Positions 1 to 10,600 of a DNA stretch of 64,000 bases are shown here, piece after piece. The notes under the pieces were generated by a model. The model did no database searches and was not told where the DNA came from. It worked only from the letters and a program-made list of their open reading frames with translations. The stretch is from Limnanthes douglasii subsp. nivea. Its lineage: Eukaryota; Streptophyta; Magnoliopsida; Brassicales; Limnanthaceae. The stretch's first letter is position 1, and each line of letters starts with the position of its first letter. The DNA lies in assembly GCA_036936605.1 (NCBI GenBank), contig JAUPFV010000004.1:67914352-67978351 (forward strand). The letters are read 5' to 3'. The position numbers and the translations under genes were made by a program.

Positions 1-282
1 TACTCTATACATCTTAGTTTGGAGTGTCTGTGACTCCTTGAATCAAGATGAGTCAGACTTGTATGGACTGAAACTAAGGAACATGCGGTTTGTCATATGA
101 TAAAACCTAGTATGGAGTGCCTATGGAGTGACACTAAGGAACATGCATGGTGTTCGAGTGAGCAGATAAATCCGTTGTAAATCCCTGTTGCTCTGGTGGA
201 TCAATCTCTGATTAGAGTGAGCGGATGGAAGTCAATTGAGAGGAGGCTATGGTGGTACTTTGTTCGAGAGAAATATTGGTTA
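1..282. other. Non-coding flank with short direct repeats
   Basis: No coding frame is recognisable. The 14-base string ACTAAGGAACATGC occurs twice, near 73 and near 133, each preceded by a TATGGA-type motif, so this is probably decayed repeat sequence leading into the TRIM array. Nothing else is seen. Confidence 0.4.
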
Positions 283-303
283 TGGTGGAGACCAAAGTCT
301 CAC

Positions 304-345
304 ATCCCACATCGGTTAAACATCGGAAGGATAAGTGGTATATAA
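304..345 (+). promoter_or_regulatory. snRNA-type USE plus TATA box in TRIM LTR unit 1
   Basis: ATCCCACATCG at 304-314 matches the plant snRNA upstream sequence element RTCCCACATCG at every position, and TATATAA lies at 339-345 with 24 bases between. In plant snRNA genes this short USE-TATA spacing is typical of Pol III genes (U3, U6), and a spacing about 10 bases longer is typical of Pol II genes. Function in this LTR is inferred only. Confidence 0.5.
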
Positions 346-589
346 GTAAGAACATATCTCAACTAGTCTGAGGCTTTTTTAGATTGAACTAAAAGCAAAG
401 ACGCGCGGGTTTGCAGACCTAAAACGGACAATATCACATTAGTTGGTGAGAGATATAAATTCTAACATGTGTATCAGAGCGAGTTTGCAACCTGCATTCT
501 AACCGATGCGATTGGGTGTATCTAGTGAGGCGGAATGCATTTCGCGGATCTAGTTTTAGGTATAATGTTAAGAGTAAACTTGGTCATTT

Positions 590-630
590 ATCCCACATCG
601 CTTAGACTAAAAATAATATACAATATATAA
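590..630 (+). promoter_or_regulatory. snRNA-type USE plus TATA box in TRIM LTR unit 2
   Basis: A second exact ATCCCACATCG lies at 590-600, with TATATAA at 624-630 (23 bases between). Units 3 and 4 keep the TATATAA but have lost the middle of the USE (only TTATCGCTTAGAC or TTATCGTTTAGAC remains), so only two of four units keep both motifs. Confidence 0.5.
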
Positions 631-1277
631 GAGAATGAAATATTTCAACTAATGTGAGGTGTTTTGGGAGTGAACTCAAAGCAAATCCACATAGGTTTCC
701 AGACCAAAAGCGGACAATATTACATTCGTTGGTGAGAAACATAAATTCTAACATGGTATCAGAGCGATGTTGAAACATGTGTGCTAAGCGATGGGATGGG
801 TGTGTTGAGTGAGGCGGAATGAATTCCGCGGAGTTTGAGGGAAAGTGGTAATAGTGAGTAAACTTGGTACTTTATCGCTTAGACTGAACAAGTACTTACA
901 ATATATAAGAGAATAAAATATCTCAACTAATGTGAGACATTTTCTTACTGAACTAAAAGAAAAACCGTGATGGTCTGCAGACCAAAAGCGGACAATATCA
1001 CATTAGTTGGTGAGAGACATAAATTCTAACATGGTATCAGAGCGATGTTGAACCCTGCATTTTAAGCGCTGTGTTGGGTGTGTTGAGTGAGGCGGAATGA
1101 ATTTCGCGGATCAAGTTTAAGGGAGAGAGTTAAGAGTGAGTAAACTCGGTCATTTATCGTTTAGACTGGACAAGTACTTACAATATATAAGTCAATGAAA
1201 TATCTAAACTAATGTGAGGCCTTTTAGGAATAAACCAAGAGCAAAGTCGTGCGGGACTAATTGCTCAAAGTGGACAA

Positions 1278-1724
1278 CTCCTCTTTCTCCATTGTGGAGT
1301 TTTTCGAGTACGAATGTAGATTACTCTGATTCAAAGAATCCAAGGATGGGCTAGTTAGTGTTTGGGAATATAACGCAACAACAAGTTGCACAAAACATAC
1401 ATATTGTATATTGATACTCTACCTTTGGCCTTATTGCCTCCAAGTGTCAATTTTGTAAAATATGTTATGATTGGGGATCTCTAGTCTGGTGGTTCCGCAA
1501 TAATGAGGTTTAAATTAAAATATAGTCCATTGATTATCGCATTTTCTTTCATTTAGTCTCTCGGTTAAAAAATCACCGGTAAGGATCCCTTGACTATTCA
1601 AAATCTATAAATTAATCCTCACGCGTAGTCTTTTCCCTTGTTCAGCCACGTGTCATCATAGTTAGATGGTACGAGTCTCACAAAAACTCCTTCAACTTTT
1701 AATTTCATTTTTACCATTTAAATT
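1278..1724. other. Intergenic, nothing recognised
   Basis: No ORF of note, no terminal repeats and no RNA gene were recognised between the TRIM array and the AT-rich block. Confidence 0.4.
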
Positions 1725-1985
1725 AAATATTTTTTTTATGTTTTTTTCTTTTTTCTTTTTTGTATTATTCTAAAAACAGAATATCGTAAAAAAATAAAAA
1801 ATAATAATAAAAATCGAGGATAAAAATTGAAAAAAATAAAAATAAAATATTAAAATAAATAAAAAAACATATAAAAGTCGATGATAAAATATTAAAAAAA
1901 TAAAAAAAATAGAATTTTTTTTTGATACTCTGTTTTTAAAAAAAAAATTAAATTTAAAATATAAAATTAGAATTAAAAGCAGTGA
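1725..1985. repeat. A/T low-complexity block
   Basis: Almost pure A and T, with long runs of T then A. The apparent 80-codon frame on the minus strand here is Phe/Ile/Leu-rich only because of base composition and is not a gene. Confidence 0.7.
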
Positions 1986-3075
1986 AACTTGAAACATCAA
2001 AGTATGTAACACATGGCTGAAAGAGAAACAAATACTCGTTGAGGGATCTTATTCAAGCCTCAAGTCTCATCCTCTAATGTTGTTTAGATAGACTTGAAAA
2101 AGCAAGTTTAATTATGGCCGACTTTTCCCTTAAGAGTACCTATAATATGGATTCTGAACTCCATAAAACGTAAGGAATCAATGACCGGGTTTTCAACCCA
2201 CGGTAGTTATTCATGTTGTATATGTTAAAATTATAGACTTCGGCTCGTAGTTTCGCCGTACCGAGGATCATGGTGTCTTTCTTTGCTTTGGTTTGCTCAA
2301 AAACATGGTTAACTACCGATTAAAAATAACTGAGAAACTTTGTTTGTCCTGCCCGATATATATGGGTGAGCTGAAACCCTGCTATTTCTGGCTCATAGTC
2401 AATTCGTTCTGAACAGTGAATTTGAATTCGATCGACTGCTGTAGAAACTCCCGTTAAAAAAAATGCTAGTCGTACACGTGCTTCAAATTCCAAATTTTTT
2501 TAACCCTCATGGGTTGAAACAACCAAATAAATACAGCATTATCCTCCGCTGGCGTTAGCCATTGAGTGTGAAAAATCATTGAGGAAGTTTGTGAGAGCTT
2601 GCACTTTGATAGCAAGCTTGATTGGAGTTTGATATTAAATATTTTAAGATGTATGATTTCCCCTCTTAATATTTCAGATTTGTAGAAAATGTACAACATA
2701 TAAACTTTATTTTTTAAACAATTGCATGCAGGTGAAAACACGACCCTGACAGCCATAATTCTAATTATAAATTCGATTTTTACCAGCCATAGATTTTGTT
2801 ACATAATAAATAATATATAGCTCCAGATGCGAATCCTTCTTCCTTCACTAATTAATCATCTATGACATGATAAAAATAGCTCCCTATTTGACCATATTAA
2901 AACTAAATAGGTTTTACTTCTTTATGGATGCTTCATCACAACGCTTGAACTATTCGACCCCTTCGAGATTGATAAAAGAGAGAGCACACTTATTAAAAGA
3001 CCTCGAATATATTTTTCAACTTTTGTCTCTAATTTGCATTTATCAGAGAGTTGCACTACTGCATTAATGCATTAA
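1986..3075. other. Intergenic, nothing recognised
   Basis: Open frames at 2466-2756 (minus) and 2867-3067 (plus) resemble no family I recognise, have no visible promoter or splice context, and are taken as chance. The stretch ends at the 5' LTR of Copia-1. Confidence 0.4.
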
Positions 3076-3513
3076 TGTTAGGAGTATTTAAAGATTCTAA
3101 ACGGCGTTGAGGGAGAGCTTCACCGGTAGTAATTGCAGATCAACCAAAAGGGAAAGTCAGTTAGGGTTTCAAGTATAATTAGCTGATTTATCTTTGTGAA
3201 CTCGAAACGGTTTGTATAGGTGTCATATGGATCAAACGGGTTTTCTTTTGGTACATTTCGGGTCTAGCCTTTGGTAACGCCCACAGAGTCGCATTTCATG
3301 AATTGGGCCAGCCTTAATTTTGGACTACTTGCACATTCATGAACAAAATTAGATAGGTAACAAATTGTACTTTCATTCACTCTTATTTATGTAACAATAA
3401 AGATTCCACCCTTAGTTGTACAAACTTCCTATATATATATATATATATGGTAGTACTGTGAATGGTTTGATTTAAGGAAACAAAAGGAATAAAAACACAA
3501 AGAAATAATCTTC
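3076..3513 (+). repeat. Copia-1 5' LTR
   Basis: Homologous to 8024-8492 over its whole length, including GTTGAGGGAGAGCTTC near the start and ACACAAAGAAATAATCTTC at the end. It contains a TA dinucleotide run at about 3433-3448 that the 3' LTR lacks. Homology ends at about 3513, leaving about 34 unexplained bases before the PBS. Confidence 0.75.
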
Positions 3514-3547
3514 CTTCCTAAATCAGCTCAGCCCCCATATTTTAACT

Positions 3548-3557
3548 TGGTATCAGA
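3548..3557 (+). other. Primer-binding site of Copia-1 (tRNA-iMet)
   Basis: TGGTATCAGA matches the complement of the initiator tRNA-Met 3' end for 10 bases and then diverges (TTC instead of GCC), a sign of decay. Confidence 0.7.
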
Positions 3558-3573
3558 TTCATTAGAACCTTCA

Positions 3574-6500
3574 ATGGCCAATCCTGAATAACCTTATTTG
3601 AGCAGTGACTCAATTGGGTCTGTCATTCCCAGTAGCTTCACCAACAGCAGCAAGAGTCTGCATGTGCACACAATCAACAACAACAGCAATCTCAATATCA
3701 GGCTAGATAGAAACAACTATCCACTATTGAAGACTATGGTTCTTCCTATGGTGAAGGGAACCAAATTAGGTGGTTTCATCACAGGAGACAAGCCCTGTCC
3801 TGTCAGGTTTGTCACTGATTCTGAAGGCAATGTTACAGAAAATCCTGAACATGAGCACTGGATTTCTAAAGATCAGCTCCTTTTAGGCTAGCTTTACTCA
3901 ATCATGAGCCCATAAATAAATGCTCAACTGATGGAGGAAGAGACCTCAAAAGGTCTATGGGAAGCTGCGAGCAAACTCTCTGTCTTACAAACTAGAGCCA
4001 GAATTACCAATTTCAAGTCTAAGTTCCAGAGAACTCGTAAAGGTAACACTACAATGTTTGAATACCTAAGCAAAATGAAATCTATATCTGATAACTTGCT
4101 TCTTGCAGTTGTGGTGTCTATGGATGACTTGGTTACCCAAGTTCTTGCTGGCTTAGATTCAGAATACACCCCCATTGTGGTGAGTGTGACAGATAGATAA
4201 TATATAAGTTGGCTAGATCTGCAGACAAGTTTGCTCACATTTGAGAGTAGACTTCAAAAATTGCTTAACCTACAAAGGAGTGTGTCTAATATGAATTTGG
4301 CTTCTGCCAACTTTACTCAAAAGACAGATCTCAAACAACTACAAAACAGCAATAACTTAAGAGGCTTCTATGGTGGATCTAAAGGCCATAATAGAAGCTA
4401 CAGAGGCATATCTAGTTACTCAAACAACAGAGGAAGGGGGAGCTATTATAAAGGAAAAGGGGGAAGGTATTCACAGAACAAACCAACCTGCTAGATATGT
4501 AGCAGGTATGATCATTCTACTCCAGTCTGTTACTACAAATATGATCCTTCTGTCATGGGATGCTCACCAACAGATCAAGGAAAAAGTGAAGGAGAACAGA
4601 CTGCTTATGTTTCTACTCAAGATGGTACATGTGATAATGTCTGGTTTGCTGAGAGTGGTGCTAGCCACCATGTTATAGGAAACTCTGGTATGTTGACTCA
4701 AAAAACTGAGTACTCAAGTAATAAGGGTGTCCTGGTTGGTAGTGGTCAAATGTTACCCATAAAAAACATTGGTTTTACTAGTCTATACACTCATACTGAA
4801 AGGCCTATCTCACTCACAAATATCCTACATGTTCTTTCATTTAACAAGAACTTAGTGTCTGTTTTTCAGTTAACTAACCATAACAGTGTTTTTGTTGAGT
4901 TTCATGATGGTTTTTGTTTTGTGACGGACAATTGAACAAGGACTATTCTTCACGGAAGGACGTCTGAGAATGGGCTACATAGGCTAGAGAACTATCATAA
5001 GTCACAAGCAAGAAAGACAACTTCTGTTTCACCTCAATCTAATGTTTCTAGTTTTCAGTCTGTTATTTCTAGTTCCCTAAAGGATGGATGGCATATAAAG
5101 CTTGGCCATCCATCTCTTAAAGTTGTAAATTCTGTGTTAAAGTTTTGTAATCTGAATTATATTGAAAAAATTGAAGTAAACTTTTGTGAGGCTTACCAAT
5201 TGGGCAAGTCTTGGAGTTTATCTTATCCTGTGTCTAGTTTCTATGCAAACAATATTCAGGACCTCATACACACTGATGTATGGGGTTCTTCTCCTAAATC
5301 TTATCAACAGAAGGGTACATATTCTATGTGATATTCCTTGATGATGACTAAATGTATATCTGGTTCTATCATATCAAAGACAAAAGTCAGGTATTTACTG
5401 TCTTCAAAAACTTCAAAAGTCTTATTGACAAATAGTTTGAAAGGTCAATTAAAGTTGTAAAAAGTGACTATGGTGAGGAATTTAGACCATTAATATCTTT
5501 TGCTAAATAACAAAGATTTATTTTAAGAAGGTCTTGCCCACATACCTCAGCCCAAAATGACAGGGCTGAGAGAAAGCATATGCATTTGGTAGAAATTGGT
5601 TTAACGTTCCTTGCTCAGGCTTCCCTACCTTACAAATAATGGGTTCATGCTTTTGACACTGCTATCTACCTCATTAACAGACTCCCTACATTTGTGTTAG
5701 CCAACAAATCTCCCTATGAAGTCCTATTTAATAAAACACCTAACTACCTGACTCTCAAAACGTTTGGGTGTGCTTGTTATCCATGCCTAAGGTCATACCA
5801 ACCCCATAAATTTCAGTTCCACTCTACCAGATGTGTATTCCGTGGATATAGTCAATATCAAAAGAAATACATCTGCCTGAGCCATAGTGGTAGAACTTAT
5901 GTGTGGAAGAGTGTTGTATTCAATGAGAGTGATTCTCCGTTCTCATAAGGGTTCTCTAATTATCAGCAACCTATCCCATCTTCTACCTACTCTTTTAGTT
6001 CTTGGCTTCTAGTCTGCCCAAAAATCTTGTGACTAATGGTGGTCTACTGTCCTCATCAACTCATTCTCATGTTTCCACTAACCAAACAGTCCAATTGTCT
6101 CATAGCTCCTCTCAAGGTAATATTTAATCTCACACTGCTCACTTACATAAGTACTGCACTACACAACTCCACACTACCACACACACTCCCAGCATAACAA
6201 AACCTAGCTCTTTACCAACCCTTCCACACTCTATATCTCCCAGCCCTATTCATTAAAACATTGAGTCTTTAACTAGTCCTACTCCTATCACTCACCAGCC
6301 CACAAATATATTTCAGTCACTAAATCCCACACTTTTAGTTAGTCTACCACTCCCTCATCCTGAACTCACACAACACACCTCTACTACACTCAAAACCCAC
6401 ATTATGCAGACTAGATCACAAGATGGAACCCTCAAACCTCAAACTCCTTGTGTTGGATCTTTAACTACTACCACTCTGCCCAGTCTTGAACCTACAAAGT

Positions 6501-8023
6501 TCTCTGAAGAAGTGTCTAATCCTAAGTGGGTTGCTGCTATGGATAGTGAATACAAAGCTCTCATGGTCAATCACACATGGACACTGGTTCCATGGTCTCC
6601 TACACTAAATGTTGTTGGCTGCAAGTGGGTGTTTACACTTAAGCACGACATGGATGGCTCTATAAAAAGGTATAAAATAAGGTTGGTGGCCAAGGGGTTT
6701 CATCAAACCCCTGGCATAGACATTTCAGAGACATTCAGTCCCATATCAAGCCCTCTACTATCATATTGGTTTTGACTCTTGCTGTGTCTAAGGACTAGGA
6801 GGTACGCCAGTTAGATATAAATAACGCTTTCCTCAATGGATACCTAAATAAGGATGTTTACATGACTCATCCTGAGGTTTTTCAGGACTCTGTCACACAT
6901 GTATGCAAGCTGCATAAAGACCTGTATGGACTTAAACAGGCTCCAAGAGCTTGGTACACTAGACTCAGAGATACTTTACTTAGCTGGGGATTCCACAACT
7001 CTAGAGCTTACTGATCTCTCTTCTACTATGTCTATCACACTACCATAGTATTAATACTAGTCTATGTAGATGACATCTTGGTTAGAGGGACGCAAACTGA
7101 GTGCTTGACTCAGTTTGTTCACGGGTTGAATGCACTTTTCTCACTAAAAGACATGGGGCCACTCCACCTCTTTCTTGGAATTGAGGCTCATCGTGACCCC
7201 ACTAGTATTTATCTAACTCAACATCAATACATTACTAACTTACTTGCTGCTCAGGGTTTGTCTCTATCCAAGTCGTGTCCCACACCAATGGCTGCAGGTG
7301 TCCATCTGTCAAGCACTTCTGGCACGCTCCTTGCAGACTCTACACCATACAGAAGTTTGTTAGGGAAATTTCAATACCTAACACACACAAGACCTGACAT
7401 TGCATTCGTTGTTAACAAGCTCAACCAATATCAACAAAGTCCTCATACGATTCACTGGCAGTGTTTAAAACGTGTTTTAAGATACTTATCTGGTTCCCGG
7501 TGGCTTGGACTTCATATCAGACCCTGTAACCATCTTCAGCTTCATGGTTTTTCTGATGCAGACTGGGCTTCATCCCATGACAATAGGCACAGTGTTGGTA
7601 CTTACGGTGTCTACCTGGGTGACCCGTTAATCTCCTGGTCTTCTAAGAAGCAACATGTGGTGGCTCGCTTCTCCATAGAGTCAGAGTACCGTGCCCTTGC
7701 GAATCGTTCTACTGAGTTAATCTAGTTGCGTTCTATTCTCTCTAAGATTAAAATCCCCACTGCACCACTGTCCGCCATCTGGTGTGAAAAACTCGGGGCC
7801 AGCTCTTTAGCCTCCAACCTTGTCTTCCATGCGCGAACAAAGCACATCGAGCTTGATGTGCATTTCATTCGCGATCAGGTCCTTAAAGATGCCCTCCAAA
7901 TTTGCTACGTCCCGTCTCAAAATTAACTGTCCGATTCTCTTACCAAAGTATTAACAGATGCACGATTTATCTTCCTCCGTAACAAACTTGGACTCGTCGA
8001 TTCGCCGCTTCGTTTGCAGGGGA
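3574..8023 (+). pseudogene. Copia-1 gag-pol polyprotein remnant
   Basis: The start ATG at 3574 is followed by a stop at codon 6. Readable blocks in order: gag (from 3598); a CCHC zinc knuckle near 4488-4530 with a TAG inside it; protease near 4645-4670, where the catalytic DSGA motif reads ESGA; the GAG-pre-integrase and integrase start (to 5330, HTDVW); decayed integrase core (to about 5950); RT with intact YVDD near 7065-7076; RNase H (SDADWAS, SESEYRAL region near 7553-7700) and the C-terminal tail to about 8020. At least ten nonsense codons interrupt it; several are CAG to TAG or TGG to TAG (for example 3889, 5437, 6796, 7723). It cannot make a working polyprotein. Confidence 0.85.
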
Positions 8024-8492
8024 TGTCAAGAGTATTGCTTCACCGAATTTTAAGGCTCTCACTCGCGTTGAGGGAGAGCTTCGCCGACGGCAATTGGAGA
8101 CCAACCAAAAAGGAAAGACAGTTAGGGTTTCTAAGTGTAACTAGCTGACTTATCCTTGTGAACTCGAAACGGCTTATATAGGTGTCGTTTGGTTCAAACA
8201 GGTCTTCTCTTCGTACATTTCGGGCCAAGCCTTTAGTAAAGCCAAGAGAGTCACATTTTATGACTTGTACGAGCCTTATCACATAATGAGAAGTTTTGAG
8301 TGAGTTTTGAACTACTCACACATTCATGAACAAAATTAGATATGTAACAAAGTGTACCTTCATTTACTCTTATTCATGTAACAATAAAGATTTCACCTAC
8401 AGTTGTACAAACTACCTATACATTTTGTAGTGCGGTGGGTGGTTTGATTTTAAGGAAACAAAAAGACTAAAAACACAAAGAAATAATCTTCA
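8024..8492 (+). repeat. Copia-1 3' LTR
   Basis: Starts TG directly after a purine-rich tract (CGTTTGCAGGGGA, 8011-8023) and ends CA at 8492. It aligns with 3076-3513 with many substitutions and indels, so the insertion is old. Confidence 0.75.
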
Positions 8493-8566
8493 TGATATGA
8501 TATTTATAAACAAATTTACAACCCACTATGTCATTTCATGATATGATATTTATAAACAAATTTACA
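8491..8566. repeat. 30-base direct repeat at the Copia-1 right edge
   Basis: The 30 bases at 8491-8520 recur exactly at 8537-8566, with a 16-base spacer. The first copy overlaps the last two LTR bases. It is a local duplication, not the element's target duplication. Confidence 0.7.
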
Positions 8567-9250
8567 ATGGTTTCGGATATAAACATAGAGAGTTCACCTT
8601 TCTTTCTTTCAAAAATTTTCCTTGTCTATTTACGCATCCTGTCAGACTTCCGTGCTCATTCTGGGAGATGAGTCCCCATTCTCCTTATTAACCTTTTTAT
8701 GTTCGGGTCCTGACTTGTGGTTATCTTTATGTTTTATCCATTCACCATTTTTCTGAATTTCCAGGCCAATAACCTCAATCGTGGCGTCATTGCTAATTAG
8801 ATTTAGGAAAAAGGACCGACGATGTATCTGGCAGGGTTTGTGAGAAAATTCATCATAATGTATTAAAGCCCTATATTCATCCACTTTAATATTCAGGGGA
8901 GTGAAAGGATTGAAAGTCTGTACAAAGACCTTACAATCCTCAAATGATGGAGGCAACCTCTACTATTTCAACATAAGTTAGCCGAGTGGCCCGTACATCT
9001 TATACTTATTTATGGTTGAACAACAAACTCCAATGGAAAAACAGTCCATATAATATGAAATCTTTTAATATCTGCTAAAAACATTGAGAATGACAATCTC
9101 CAAAAGAGTTACTAACCAAAGAAAATAAGTAGCAAAGATGCTTTTCACATGCTAATGCCCATAAGGTTTTATTGAAACATGTTCGGTCCAATAAAGTGAA
9201 CCCACTTCAACCAAAAAAAAAAAGCTGAACCCAATGATAACAATTGATAA
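8567..9250. other. Intergenic, downstream of the DUF674 gene
   Basis: A 104-codon open frame on the minus strand at 8642-8956 has no ATG (it opens with TTG after stops) and resembles nothing I recognise. The rest is non-coding except for the poly(A) signal of the DUF674 gene near 9170. Confidence 0.35.
9168..9173 (-). terminator. Poly(A) signal of the DUF674 gene
   Basis: AATAAA on the minus strand, 78 bases past the stop codon at 9251, a usual distance for a plant near-upstream element. Cleavage would follow some 15-30 bases further on. Confidence 0.5.
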
Positions 9251-10079
9251 TCAGTTTTCAGTCTTTGGCTTATTCTTAAGAAACACATGAGTAAGAACTT
9301 GCTTCGTTTGCAAGGACGCCTTAAGCAGATTCACACCCTGAATTCAAAACAAATACAAAAGCATTTTCTCAGCCTCCAAATCAAATGTATAACCAATTAA
9401 AAAAAATATATACTTAATTTATATAAACAAAGCCATATGATTAATAAAATACCTCATCAATGCTAACATTGACAACTTTTTCTTGTAGACTTCCAACGTC
9501 CTTAATATTGAACTTGTTAAGCATAGTTATTCCCGAAATAGTAGACATTGGTGTGATAACCAAATCATCCATAACCATGTATGTGACCACTCCTTTTACG
9601 AATCCTACTTCATTAGAATACAATTTCGGATGCGGTGGATTAACAAGCTCAACTGTAAAAGACATGCAACCCTTGCATGAAGGACAAACAGTAGATGCAT
9701 CATTTGATACATATCCACGGCAGCTGTTGGTACGAGATTCTTGCGACCTCGGACATCTATAGAAGGTAGGTGTGGCCGACGCAATGGTAGGAAGCAGGAG
9801 GGGAGTCTTAATGCTAGAGTTTGCTATTTTTGGTTTCAATAGTGTTTCTCTGACTTGGTTGGGCTGCATGAAAGTGCTGTTTAAGTTCTCAATGCTTTTG
9901 TAAAGATTGCCTAAGCTGCCAACCATGTCTTTGGTGGTGATGATTCTAATTACTGTTGCAATAGGCATAGAGAGAATATTGAACAAAAAATCAACAAACT
10001 CTTTTCCTGCTTCTGCAAACAGAACTTTGCCATCTTTGGCGTCTATGAGAAGCTTCAGGCTCACTTTGGTGTCAGCCAT
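9251..10079 (-). CDS. DUF674 family protein (two exons)
   Basis: Exon 1 runs 10079-9453 and exon 2 9337-9251, separated by a 115-base intron (9452-9338) with GT at 9452 and CAG at 9340-9338. Splicing is phase 0 and gives 237 residues. Without splicing the frame ends only four codons after the donor, in VFY. The protein opens MADTKVSLKLLIDAKDGKVL, then FAEAGKEFVDFLF, MVGSLGNLYKSIENL and QPNQ, a cysteine-rich middle (CPSCKGCM) and VVTYMVMDDLVITPMS, ending in LLKASLQTKQVLTHVFL from exon 2. These blocks are the hallmark of DUF674 (PF05056), a plant-only family of unknown biochemical function. The length fits a single-repeat member; many relatives carry two repeats. The start is chosen by the family's usual N-terminus and the TATA box 55 bases upstream. 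All parts look intact, so this is probably an expressed host gene. Confidence 0.9.
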
Positions 10080-10133
10080 TCAGACACGGCTTACAGACTT
10101 CGGCTTGAGTTTGTTAGTTGTTCTATGACAACG

Positions 10134-10140
10134 TTATATA
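10134..10140 (-). promoter_or_regulatory. TATA box of the DUF674 gene
   Basis: TATATAA on the minus strand, 55 bases upstream of the ATG at 10079. That places the transcription start near 10105 and leaves a short 5' leader. Position and sequence fit a plant TATA box; no other core element was recognised. Confidence 0.5.
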
Positions 10141-10340
10141 TCCTGGTGCTTGATGACAACCGGACAACGGGGAAAGCGAAGAGACTGATTAATTGCAAGT
10201 GACTCATGGCTCTTCATATGGATGGGATATTATTATGATAGAATAGTTACCAAACCCCATAAACTATCTTCTTAGCTGATGAAAATGAAACTACAAAGGT
10301 TTACTTAGGGTTGAGCAAAAACCAAAAAAAACGGAACCGA

Positions 10341-10380
10341 CGGAACCGAACCAAAATGGATCGATTTGGTCGGTTTTTTA
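10341..10380. repeat. Inverted AACCGAACCAAA / TTTGGTCGGTTT repeat
   Basis: AACCGAACCAAA is followed after a few bases by TTTGGTCGGTTT, able to form a hairpin with one mismatch. More AACCG and CGGTTT motifs lie on each side (10333-10440). Such motifs are common in plant intergenic DNA and in MITE ends, but no target duplication was found. Confidence 0.4.
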
Positions 10381-10479
10381 AAACTAGATTTCGGTTTGGG
10401 TTTGAATTGTTTAAACCGAATTTAATTCGGTCAGTTAATATATTGTATGTTAATATATAGCCCGTATTTAATATAATCA

Positions 10480-10600
10480 CTTTCTTTGGCCTAATGGTTG
10501 TACTTACAACTTAAAATCTTTTATTATAGATTTTATTATAGACGTCTGGATACGAATCCTGGCTGTAACTATTTTTTTTTTCTTTCTTTTTTTTCACTTT
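10480..10600 (+). mobile_element. Candidate tRNA-derived SINE or decayed tRNA-like sequence
   Basis: TGGCCTAATGG (10487-10497) fits a Pol III A box and GGATACGAATCC (10548-10559) a B box, about 50 bases apart as in tRNA genes. A T-rich tail follows (10569-10600). The cloverleaf stems do not pair well, so this is not a working tRNA. A SINE head is the best guess; a T-rich tail occurs in some plant SINE families. Confidence 0.35.

Larger units (their letters stand above)
283..1277 (+). repeat. Tandem array of a TRIM retrotransposon (four LTR units)
   Basis: Four homologous units occur head to tail with a period of about 280 bases. LTR-like parts lie at about 283-467, 566-753, 846-1031 and 1130-1277; the last lacks its 3' end. 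The first three end in ATTCTAACA and are followed at once by a primer-binding site for initiator tRNA-Met: TGGTATCAGAGC at 754-765 and 1032-1043, and a variant with one extra base at 468-480. About 95 bases of non-coding internal sequence follow, ending in a purine-rich stretch (for example GGGAGAGAG at 1121-1129) just before the next LTR. LTR, PBS, polypurine tract, LTR with no ORF is the definition of a TRIM; shared-LTR tandem forms are known for TRIMs. Mobilisation would need proteins from another element. The exact 5' end of the first unit is uncertain. Confidence 0.75.
3076..8492 (+). mobile_element. Copia-1: decayed full-length Ty1/copia element
   Basis: About 5.4 kb with two LTRs, a PBS for initiator tRNA-Met and the copia gene order gag, protease, integrase, RT, RNase H. 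It is close to Copia-2 in protein but has a different LTR. Size and LTR length fit the Ale/Retrofit-type copia group (inference). No matching 5-base target duplication is seen (ATTAA on the left, TGATA on the right), as expected for an old copy. It is inactive: every domain is interrupted by stops or frameshifts. Confidence 0.85.

Noticed and set aside
1770..2012. 80-codon Phe/Ile/Leu-rich open frame on the minus strand
   Set aside because: Lies in nearly pure A/T sequence; the composition alone explains the lack of stops.
2466..2756. 96-codon open frame on the minus strand
   Set aside because: No family resemblance, no promoter or splice context, unusual amino acid mix.
8642..8956. 104-codon open frame on the minus strand downstream of the DUF674 gene
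   Set aside because: No ATG, stops directly upstream, no recognised domain. A LINE ORF1-like impression could not be supported.
10480..10600. A functional tRNA gene
   Set aside because: A and B boxes are present, but the acceptor and anticodon stems do not pair.
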